From PWND01 sp964601515 (GTDB taxonomy: Bacteria > Bacteroidota > Bacteroidia > Bacteroidales > UBA7960), in NCBI GenBank assembly GCA_964601515.1, contig CAZRNU010000044.1, positions 1 through 22,361 of the forward strand: 22,361 nucleotides of DNA, read 5' to 3'. Each line of letters opens with the position of its first letter. The stretch's first letter is position 1. The notes under the pieces are model-generated. The model saw only the letters and a list, made by a program, of their open reading frames with translations, did no database searches and was not told the DNA's origin. Position numbers and translations under genes: made by a program. Of the stretch, positions 16,813 to 22,361 are shown piece by piece.

Positions 16813-19065
16813 TTAAAAATGTAGTCTGATGCCTGGTCCAAATATAGCAAAAAAATCATTTTCTTTCAACAAATAACCAAAACCTAAATAAATAGGCACA
16901 CTAAATTTCGCCGAACCTCTTATTGGCTCAATTACTGCAATGCCTACAATGCCAATATCTCTTTTTATATTTTCACTTTCTCCAAAGTTAAATGCATTTA
17001 ATGCAATAAAACCTGCTCCAAATTTATATGGTCTTTTTGTTCCTATTCTTTTTGGGTCATAAAAGCTTATTTCTGCCAACACTGATGTGCTTATCCCTGA
17101 AAGATTGCCTATGCCGCTTTGACTAAATTCTTTTACCAGCAACCCGGCAGGGAATGAAACCATTATATCAAAGCTAACCTTTCTTTCAACAAATATTGTT
17201 GCTTTTTGGCTTTTTGCTGCCGACCCATAATGATTTTCACTGTGTTTTACAGTTATTATAATCTGAGAAAATGCAGCTAGGTTATATGTCTTTCTTAATA
17301 AGTGATCATTAATCCTTATTGTTTGTTGCTTACAGTCTGTTTCTCCGTAAAATGCATAGCGGGGCGAACTTTCTCCCGGGCAAACTACTATGTTAGATAT
17401 TGTTTGAAAATCGAGCAGGCGGTTGTTTTCATCCAGAATCCTTACTTCAATTGTAAGATATTGCTTGCCATTTAACCGATTTTTGTCAATTTTATCTGTG
17501 TCGAAAATAATGTTTACATCTTTAATTGTATTGTCATAAAAAACCGGCTGGTTGAAATGTGTTCCGGTAATCTCATAATTTCTTGTGCCATAATTTATTT
17601 TTACAAAATCTAAATCTGCCGGTCTCTGATATTCTCTTACAAGTAATTCGTGCTGGGATATTGCCTGATTTAGAAAAACCATTATTTTTCTTCTGGGAAT
17701 ATTTAGAGGAACTGTTACTTCAAAAAATAAAACTCTGTCGCTTTGCCTTATGCTGTCTTTCTTCTGTATGCACCCGTCAAATGTAATGCTTGCATCCAGC
17801 AAACCATTGCCTTCTACCTTTACTTCAAATTTCTCACCCGGGAAAACATTCAAACTTGTTGTCCAATCGCCGCCCTCTCTAAGAATTTCAATCTTTGTTA
17901 TTTCGGGCTTGTTTACAATATTAAAATTCGTCATAAATACTGTTCTGCTACCGTCCTTAATGTATAAATAACCGTCTGAAACTCTATGCAAATCGTAAGT
18001 TCTAATATCGGCAAGTACTTTATTGTCTGATGTTATTGATTTAATAAATATTTCTGCAATGAAAGTTCCTCCCTGTTCTTGCTTATCTTCAATTCGGTAA
18101 TTTTTTCTGAGCTCGAAAAATGGATGATAATCTAATCTTATTTCTTCGCTTTTTCTTCTGTCAGGCTCAAAATAAACAACATTTTTATCTGTATTTACAA
18201 ACTGCAACCTGCTGGGCTTTACGTTAAATTTTAGGTTGATTGTCTCAATGTAATGAGTAACCTCGTTTTTGTCATTTATAACCGGAGTTATTGTTTTAAT
18301 CTCGAGTGGCAAGCTAATATCTCCGGTTGTGTTTGCTCTAACAGACAGCCTGAGATTACCTCCCTGTCGAATTAGTTTGTATTCTGTGTTGTGGTGTTTT
18401 GTCCATTCAGGATAAAGCTCTACATTAAACAAATTTGAACCACTGATATCTATATTCTTTTCCTCTCCTCTAAATAGCTCAACAGATGATTCATCGTATT
18501 GCAGTGTTGGGATAAAATATGGAGCAAGCTTAATCTCTTTGTTAATTATCTGATTTGATGAATTATAAAAACCCAACAATAATACCGGATACTCTGCTTT
18601 CAATAAATTGTTGAATCTTATTCTAGTTCTGTAGTGATTGTTATCTATAAATAACAATGTGTCAATAACATCGTAATCCGAAGAATTAATTATTCTTATC
18701 CCGGGAATTGCTGCTCCTTCTTTTTCAGGATATATTCTAATTTCCGCAACAATCTGATTGTTATCTGCTTTGAAAAACAGGTAATTCTCGTTTTTATAGG
18801 TTTGATTGTTTTTTAAATAGAAGTATTCAACGTTGCTTACTTTTAGCGAGACATCAGAAATATCATTAGTGGCGGTTGGAGTATGAATTATTCTTGTAGC
18901 CGGAGGATTTATCTCTGGTTCTTTTATTTCTATTTTCTCAATTGAATCATTTGTAAAAACATAATTGCTTTTGTTATTGACTGCTTCAGCATGTTCAGAA
19001 ATGCCTATTGTTGCAAAAAACAGAAATACTAATATGGTTAAAGTGTTTTTTCCTGACTTTATCAT
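16813..19065 (-). CDS. Large exported protein of unknown function with a C-terminal outer-membrane-like beta segment
   Basis: The 750-residue product is not recognised as any named family. A signal peptide covers about residues 1-28 (ILVFLFFATIGI ... HAEA). The body (about 35-630) is rich in alternating beta-strand patterns and Asn/Asp, like a string of Ig-like or other beta-sandwich modules; phrases such as FPGEKFEVKVEGNGLLDA and YEITGTHFNQP suggest IPT/TIG-like repeats. The last ~115 residues (from VSFDIMVSFPAGLLVKEF to the terminal FAIFGPGIRLHF) have amphipathic strands with aromatic girdles and end in Phe, as outer-membrane beta-barrel proteins do. I infer a surface or outer-membrane-anchored protein facing the periplasm or outside. 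There is no T9SS sorting domain. It is the promoter-proximal gene of an operon with tilS. Confidence 0.75.
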   Translation of the reverse strand: MIKSGKNTLTILVFLFFATIGISEHAEAVNNKSNYVFTNDSIEKIEIKEPEINPPATRIIHTPTATNDISDVSLKVSNVEYFYLKNNQTYKNENYLFFKADNNQIVAEIRIYPEKEGAAIPGIRIINSSDYDVIDTLLFIDNNHYRTRIRFNNLLKAEYPVLLLGFYNSSNQIINKEIKLAPYFIPTLQYDESSVELFRGEEKNIDISGSNLFNVELYPEWTKHHNTEYKLIRQGGNLRLSVRANTTGDISLPLEIKTITPVINDKNEVTHYIETINLKFNVKPSRLQFVNTDKNVVYFEPDRRKSEEIRLDYHPFFELRKNYRIEDKQEQGGTFIAEIFIKSITSDNKVLADIRTYDLHRVSDGYLYIKDGSRTVFMTNFNIVNKPEITKIEILREGGDWTTSLNVFPGEKFEVKVEGNGLLDASITFDGCIQKKDSIRQSDRVLFFEVTVPLNIPRRKIMVFLNQAISQHELLVREYQRPADLDFVKINYGTRNYEITGTHFNQPVFYDNTIKDVNIIFDTDKIDKNRLNGKQYLTIEVRILDENNRLLDFQTISNIVVCPGESSPRYAFYGETDCKQQTIRINDHLLRKTYNLAAFSQIIITVKHSENHYGSAAKSQKATIFVERKVSFDIMVSFPAGLLVKEFSQSGIGNLSGISTSVLAEISFYDPKRIGTKRPYKFGAGFIALNAFNFGESENIKRDIGIVGIAVIEPIRGSAKFSVPIYLGFGYLLKENDFFAIFGPGIRLHF

Positions 19066-19100
19066 ATCTGATTTTTTTGATAAAAAATGAATATTGCATG

Positions 19101-19108
19101 CAAAAATA
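19101..19108 (-). promoter_or_regulatory. Candidate -7 box for the 750-residue protein gene and tilS
   Basis: On the - strand this reads TATTTTTG, a perfect TAnnTTTG identical to that of the amylase gene, 35 bases before the start codon. The region upstream, where a -33 box is expected, instead contains one arm of a 10-bp inverted repeat (19111-19120 with 19151-19160). Confidence 0.4.
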
Positions 19109-19110
19109 CA

Positions 19111-19160
19111 AAAAAGCTATATCGTTGCATTGTTATAAATCCCTTTGCTGATAGCTTTTT
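19111..19160. repeat. Perfect 10-bp inverted repeat in the divergent promoter region
   Basis: AAAAAGCTAT (19111-19120) is the exact reverse complement of ATAGCTTTTT (19151-19160), with 30 bases between them. It lies in the 221-base region between two divergently transcribed genes and abuts the -7 box at 19101-19108. It could be a spaced operator or a loose hairpin; no regulator can be assigned. Confidence 0.45.
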
Positions 19161-19286
19161 CGACAGTTTTAACGATGATTAACTATTTTTTATTTTTTAC
19201 TCCTGTAACTTTTGTAATGTCATCCCGTCTTATGCATAGAAAAAGCCAACAAACTAAATAAAAATAAATCCTAAAATAAAAAAGCC

Positions 19287-19622
19287 ATGAAAAAAGTAAT
19301 CTTAACACTAGCAACAATCACAATGATTATCTGCACAGTACAATCACAAGTAAGAATTCAAAGACTTCATTTTATAACCAGCGCAGGTGAAGAACTAGAG
19401 CTGTTTGTTGAGGAAGAAAAAGAAATAGAAGAAGAAATTCCTGTAATAACTGAGGATGTTCTGAAAGAAGAACAATGCAAAGACTTAATAGGGTTTGACG
19501 GTAAAGTTTTCGATCTAAACATTATCACATCTCCGGAAAAAGAAATTGAAGAAACTATTATTAATACAAAAGCTGTATTCGAAGAGTTTCAAAGTGAAAA
19601 CAAGCAAGCTTCTGTAATATAA
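19287..19622 (+). CDS. Small acidic secreted protein of unknown function
   Basis: This 111-residue protein starts with a clear signal peptide (MKKVILTLATITMIICTVQS|QV). The mature part of about 90 residues is strongly acidic, with a run of Glu at about residues 36-48 (LELFVEEEKEIEEEI), a single Cys (CKDLIGF) and no recognised domain. No lipobox or sorting domain is present. It stands alone: it is divergent from the 750-residue protein gene and is followed within 50 bases by a strong terminator that separates it from cdd. That isolation plus the signal peptide makes it a believable gene although no family is recognised. A near-match -7 box (TAACTTTTG, one base too long) lies about 70 bases upstream. 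Confidence 0.7.
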   Translation: MKKVILTLATITMIICTVQSQVRIQRLHFITSAGEELELFVEEEKEIEEEIPVITEDVLKEEQCKDLIGFDGKVFDLNIITSPEKEIEETIINTKAVFEEFQSENKQASVI

Positions 19623-19670
19623 AAACATTGGGTTTTGGTTTTTGGTTGAAATCCTTTTCATGTTGTTTGG

Positions 19671-19706
19671 CCGCCTGAAGTAATTTTCAGGCGGTTTTTT
19701 ATTTTT
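19671..19706 (+). terminator. Rho-independent terminator after the small acidic protein gene
   Basis: A perfect 9-bp GC-rich stem, CCGCCTGAA (19671-19679) with TTCAGGCGG (19686-19694), has a 6-base loop and is followed by TTTTTTATTTTT. It is the only strong intrinsic terminator seen in the window. It ends transcription 48 bases downstream of the 111-residue protein gene and insulates cdd. Confidence 0.9.
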
Positions 19707-19768
19707 GACAATTAAAATATAGTTTGTACTTTTATTGCCACTATTCAATTTACCTAAATACCTCAAAG

Positions 19769-20266
19769 ATGAAAAAAAAGACACTGTGCATAGATATCTA
19801 TGAAGTTGAGGACGAAAAGGAATTGCCATCAGAAGATTTAGAGCTTATTCATATTGCAAGAAAAATGACTCTTAATGCGTACGCTCCTTATTCTGAATTT
19901 TATGTTGGTTCTGCAATATTACTCGAAAATGGGCTAATTGTCACAGGAAGTAATCAGGAAAATGCCGCATATCCTAGTGGTATTTGTGCAGAAAGGGTTT
20001 GTGTTTTCTCAGCATCTTCTCAATATCCTAATGTAAATATGAAAACTATTGCAGTGGCAGCAAGAAATCCTCGAGAAAAAATGAATTACCCTATTTCTCC
20101 TTGTGGGTCGTGCAGGCAAGTTTTACTTGAGTTTGAGCATAAGCAAAAAGCACCCATCAAAGTGCTTTTAACCGGAGAGTCAGGAAAGGTCTTTATTATT
20201 AAAAAAGCTGAAGATCTTACTCCGATATCTTTTTCTTCTGATGACTTGAAAAGATTGCTGCTGTGA
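19769..20266 (+). CDS. cdd: Cytidine deaminase
   Basis: The ATG at 19769 gives 165 residues; an in-frame TTG at 19724 would add residues with no family resemblance and lies in the probable promoter. The enzyme deaminates cytidine and deoxycytidine to uridine and deoxyuridine in pyrimidine salvage. The N-terminal AYAPYSEFYVGSAIL segment is the nucleoside-binding region. The zinc site is CAERVCVF (ligand Cys, catalytic Glu) and PCGSCRQVLLEF (two ligand Cys), the pattern of the homotetrameric three-cysteine class. It is somewhat longer at the N terminus than the Bacillus type, as is common in Bacteroidota. A ChaN-like gene follows after 55 bases on the same strand and is probably co-transcribed. 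Confidence 0.95.
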   Translation: MKKKTLCIDIYEVEDEKELPSEDLELIHIARKMTLNAYAPYSEFYVGSAILLENGLIVTGSNQENAAYPSGICAERVCVFSASSQYPNVNMKTIAVAARNPREKMNYPISPCGSCRQVLLEFEHKQKAPIKVLLTGESGKVFIIKKAEDLTPISFSSDDLKRLLL

Positions 20267-20321
20267 ACATAATCACAAAAGAATTTGTTTGTCTTTTTAT
20301 TCTTAACAAAAACTATTCATC

Positions 20322-21197
20322 GTGAAATCATTTATAACCTATTTGTTCTTTGTAACAACGCTTATCTTTTCGTCAAATTTAAACGCCCAGCATAAGTTTG
20401 CTTATAAGATTTTTGATAAAGACGGAAACATTTCAGATTTTCAAACAATGCTAGAAGCTGCCTTAAGGTCCGATATAGTATTATTTGGAGAGTTGCATAA
20501 TAATCCGATATCTCACTGGCTTCAGATAGCTCTTGCAAAAGAAATTTTTTCCAGGAAGTCTGACAACCTGATTTTAGGTGCTGAAATGTTTGAAACCGAC
20601 AACCAGCTTATACTTAATGAATATTTGCAGGGAAAGATTACGGAAAGGAATTTTAAAGCTGAAGCCAAAATGTGGAATAATTATGATACTGATTATAAAC
20701 CATTAATTGAATTCGCAAAAAACAACAATCTGCAGTTTATTGGAACAAATATTCCAAGAAGATATGCATCCCTTGTTCATCGTCAGGGCTTTGATGCTTT
20801 GCTCGGACTTGAATATGATGCAATGAAATATTTACCGCCTCTTCCTGTTCCTTACGATCCAGAGTTGCCGGGATATAAAACTATGTTGGAAATGCAAGGT
20901 ATGCCTGCTCATTCAAACGAAAATCTTCCAAAAGCTCAAGCAATTAAGGATGCTACAATGGCGCATTTTATCTTGAAGAATTTTTCTATAGGCAAATTAT
21001 TTTTGCATTTTCACGGCGCTTATCATTCTGATAATTTTGAAGGAATTTTCTGGTATCTGAATCAGTATGGTAAAAAAGATAATATTATTACTATAACCAC
21101 AACAGAGCAAGACAACCTTGATTCTCTTTCAGAAGAAAGCAAAGGTAAAGCCAACTTTATAATTGTTGTTCATTCTGATATGACTAAGACTTATTAG
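20322..21197 (+). CDS. ChaN-like exported protein (haem-binding / Tiki-related fold)
   Basis: The protein is 291 residues and starts with GTG; no ATG lies between the preceding in-frame stop and this codon. A signal peptide (residues 1-22, ending NLNAQ) lacks a lipobox Cys, unlike classical ChaN lipoproteins. The hallmark LFGELHNNPISHWLQ (about 54-68), ILGAEMFETDNQ, and the later FLHFHGAYHSDNFEGIFWYL (about 227-246, given in two parts: FLHFHGAYHS, DNFEGIFWYL) match the ChaN/'haem-binding uptake' family, whose Campylobacter member binds a pair of haems and whose fold is shared with the TIKI/TraB proteins. The conserved GExH and HFHGAYH histidines are present. A role in iron/haem acquisition is inferred from family only; no haem transport genes are nearby. 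Its stop codon overlaps the start of the GTCGAAA repeat. Confidence 0.85.
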   Translation: MKSFITYLFFVTTLIFSSNLNAQHKFAYKIFDKDGNISDFQTMLEAALRSDIVLFGELHNNPISHWLQIALAKEIFSRKSDNLILGAEMFETDNQLILNEYLQGKITERNFKAEAKMWNNYDTDYKPLIEFAKNNNLQFIGTNIPRRYASLVHRQGFDALLGLEYDAMKYLPPLPVPYDPELPGYKTMLEMQGMPAHSNENLPKAQAIKDATMAHFILKNFSIGKLFLHFHGAYHSDNFEGIFWYLNQYGKKDNIITITTTEQDNLDSLSEESKGKANFIIVVHSDMTKTY

Positions 21198-21242
21198 TCG
21201 GCAGTCGAAAGTCGAAAGTCAGCAGTCGAAAGTCGAAAGTTG
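21196..21242. repeat. GTCGAAA tandem repeat spanning the junction of two convergent genes
   Basis: Four GTCGAAA heptamers occur at 21204, 21211, 21225 and 21232, arranged as two near-identical 21-base units (21201-21221 and 21222-21242). The repeat fills the whole 21-base gap between the ChaN-like and glycosyltransferase genes. It overlaps the first stop codon and encodes the last residues (LSTFDC) and stop of the second. Confidence 0.8.
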
Positions 21243-22340
21243 ATTATAGGCTTCTTCCAGCAGTTGGTTTTTATGTTTTATGGTTGGAATTCCGGAGGTT
21301 TCTTCTGCAAGTTTAAGATGAGCTTTTATATTAATATTATTTTGATTTACTCTGTAGCTCCAATTGTTATTATGATATAATTCAGCAAGATATTCCTGTT
21401 CGGTTTGCCCGGGAGTAGGTATTAACAAAGCCTTTTTGTTGAATAATGATAAATCCATAAGTGTAGAATATCCTGAGCGACATACTATTAACTTCGAGTT
21501 TTTAATCAGATAAAGCATTTGTGAAGTTTGTAAATGATCAAACCAAACTTTATTTTCGGTAATTTTTGATTTTTCCGAATTTGCCAATCCTCTTAAAAAA
21601 ACCACAGATGTATTAATATTCGAAAATTCCTTATCCAGCTTTTGCTCTAATAGACTTCTTTGTGGCTCAGGTCCCGACAAAATCACTAAAACAAAATCTT
21701 TTGAAAAATCTTTCGGCAGTGGATTATCTCCTTCAAGGTGATCAATTCCGGAAAATCTCGACAATATACCTGTAAATGTTATAAATTTCTTCTTCTTTTT
21801 ATGTGATAAACAACCTGAGAATCCCGGGGTGTCAGGAACGTCAGGCACCCAGCAATAATCAAATTTTTTAATAAATAATCGGTTTAGAAAATACAAAACA
21901 GGTTCTGTCCATTTAAAGAATCTTGGTGCCTTTATAAAAATCTGATGAGTTATAAAAACGGTTATTGCTTTTTTCGACCATAAACCAAACCTGTTGTCAG
22001 ATATCACAATATCGGCATTGGTTTCCTTAATTAGTTTTTGTAAATACTTGTGTTCTTTGAATATTTCATAGATTATTCCGGGTGATTGCAATATAAGTTT
22101 TAATGAAAAACTCCCTTTTTTTTGATACTTAACCGATTTCCACGGAAAAATAACAAATCGGACATTATCTCCTGAAAATTCTTTTTTCAAAAACGCCATA
22201 GGAGAATTGTCTGCTGCAACAATAACATTTGCACCAATGGATATAAGCTTTCTGATTATGGCGGCAGATCGTGTAGCATGCCCAAGCCCCCAGTCTAATG
22301 GGCAAACTAAAACATTTCGGCCTTTAAGTGATTTTTGCAT
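21219..22340 (-). CDS. MurG-like glycosyltransferase (GT-B fold), acceptor unknown
   Basis: This 373-residue protein has the two-domain GT-B layout. Near the N terminus WGLGHATRSAAIIRKL (about 17-32) is the glycine-rich acceptor-side motif shared with MurG and related UDP-sugar transferases. The middle DIVISDNRFGLWSKK segment is typical of the family. The C-terminal half has VLVILSGPEPQRSLLEQKL, then CRSGYSTLMDLSLFNKKALL (about 287-306) and IPTPGQTEQEYLAELY (about 305-320), which form the nucleotide-sugar site. It is not MurG itself: the cell-wall cluster context is absent and the sequence differs. There are no membrane helices. An 8-base A run lies in the coding strand near 22120. The last residues are encoded by an intergenic-type repeat, so the native C terminus may have been replaced. 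Donor and acceptor are unknown. Confidence 0.85.
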   Translation of the reverse strand: MQKSLKGRNVLVCPLDWGLGHATRSAAIIRKLISIGANVIVAADNSPMAFLKKEFSGDNVRFVIFPWKSVKYQKKGSFSLKLILQSPGIIYEIFKEHKYLQKLIKETNADIVISDNRFGLWSKKAITVFITHQIFIKAPRFFKWTEPVLYFLNRLFIKKFDYCWVPDVPDTPGFSGCLSHKKKKKFITFTGILSRFSGIDHLEGDNPLPKDFSKDFVLVILSGPEPQRSLLEQKLDKEFSNINTSVVFLRGLANSEKSKITENKVWFDHLQTSQMLYLIKNSKLIVCRSGYSTLMDLSLFNKKALLIPTPGQTEQEYLAELYHNNNWSYRVNQNNINIKAHLKLAEETSGIPTIKHKNQLLEEAYNQLSTFDC

Positions 22341-22348
22341 ATCTAATT

Positions 22349-22356
22349 CAAAGATA
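22349..22356 (-). promoter_or_regulatory. Candidate -7 box for the glycosyltransferase gene
   Basis: On the - strand this reads TATCTTTG, a perfect TAnnTTTG, only 8 bases from the start codon. Transcription would begin within a few bases of the ATG, giving an almost leaderless mRNA. The -33 region lies beyond the window. Confidence 0.4.
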
Positions 22357-22361
22357 GGATA

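Noticed and set aside
19724..19768. TTG at 19724 as start of cytidine deaminase
   Set aside because: The extra 15 residues lack family similarity and lie just after the terminator in the probable promoter; the ATG at 19769 gives a normal protein.
21196..21242. GTCGAAA array as a CRISPR
   Set aside because: The repeat unit is 7 or 21 bases with no unique spacers and no cas genes nearby.
1..22361. A defence island, biosynthetic cluster or mobile element as the 'undescribed system'
   Set aside because: No transposase, integrase, toxin-antitoxin, restriction, Cas, NRPS/PKS or phage genes were seen; addA is a housekeeping repair gene and the lone radical SAM gene has no precursor peptide beside it.

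Overview
The window looks like ordinary chromosomal DNA from a member of the Bacteroidota, probably Bacteroidales or a close relative. Three things point there: two proteins with C-terminal domains of the type IX secretion system (T9SS) kind, a PorZ-like T9SS component directly upstream of recO, and Bacteroidota-type -7 boxes (TAnnTTTG) rather than Shine-Dalgarno sites in front of many genes. The DNA is AT-rich and densely coding. No tRNA, rRNA, CRISPR array, insertion sequence, prophage or plasmid gene was seen. No stretch above about 300 bases lacks a gene; the longest gap is the 221-base divergent region at 19066-19286.

Layout. Positions 1-1047 hold the C-terminal part of a large secreted T9SS cargo protein. 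Positions 1192-2540 hold a probable lipoprotein gene split by a frameshift. Next come porZ and recO on the + strand (2694-5767). They converge on a secreted GH13 alpha-amylase/cyclomaltodextrinase-like enzyme on the - strand (5784-7655). Divergent from that is an AddA-type helicase-nuclease followed three bases later by a radical SAM protein (7870-11919), then an M20 amidohydrolase (12035-13234). A - strand block follows in transcription order: a 750-residue surface protein of unknown function, tilS, and dsbD (19065 down to 13317). The last part has a small acidic secreted protein with its own terminator, cytidine deaminase and a ChaN-like protein (+ strand, 19287-21197), converging on a MurG-like glycosyltransferase (- strand, 21219-22340).

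How the genes work together. Most are housekeeping: DNA repair (recO, addA), tRNA modification (tilS), pyrimidine salvage (cdd), and periplasmic thiol chemistry (dsbD). A second theme is the cell envelope: PorZ, the T9SS cargo, the exported amylase, the ChaN-like protein and the unknown 750-residue protein. No defence system, biosynthetic cluster or mobile module is evident. The least explained items are the 750-residue protein linked to tilS, the 111-residue acidic secreted protein, the broken lipoprotein gene, a 10-bp inverted repeat in the divergent promoter region, and two kinds of short intergenic repeat, one of which supplies the 3' end of the glycosyltransferase gene.
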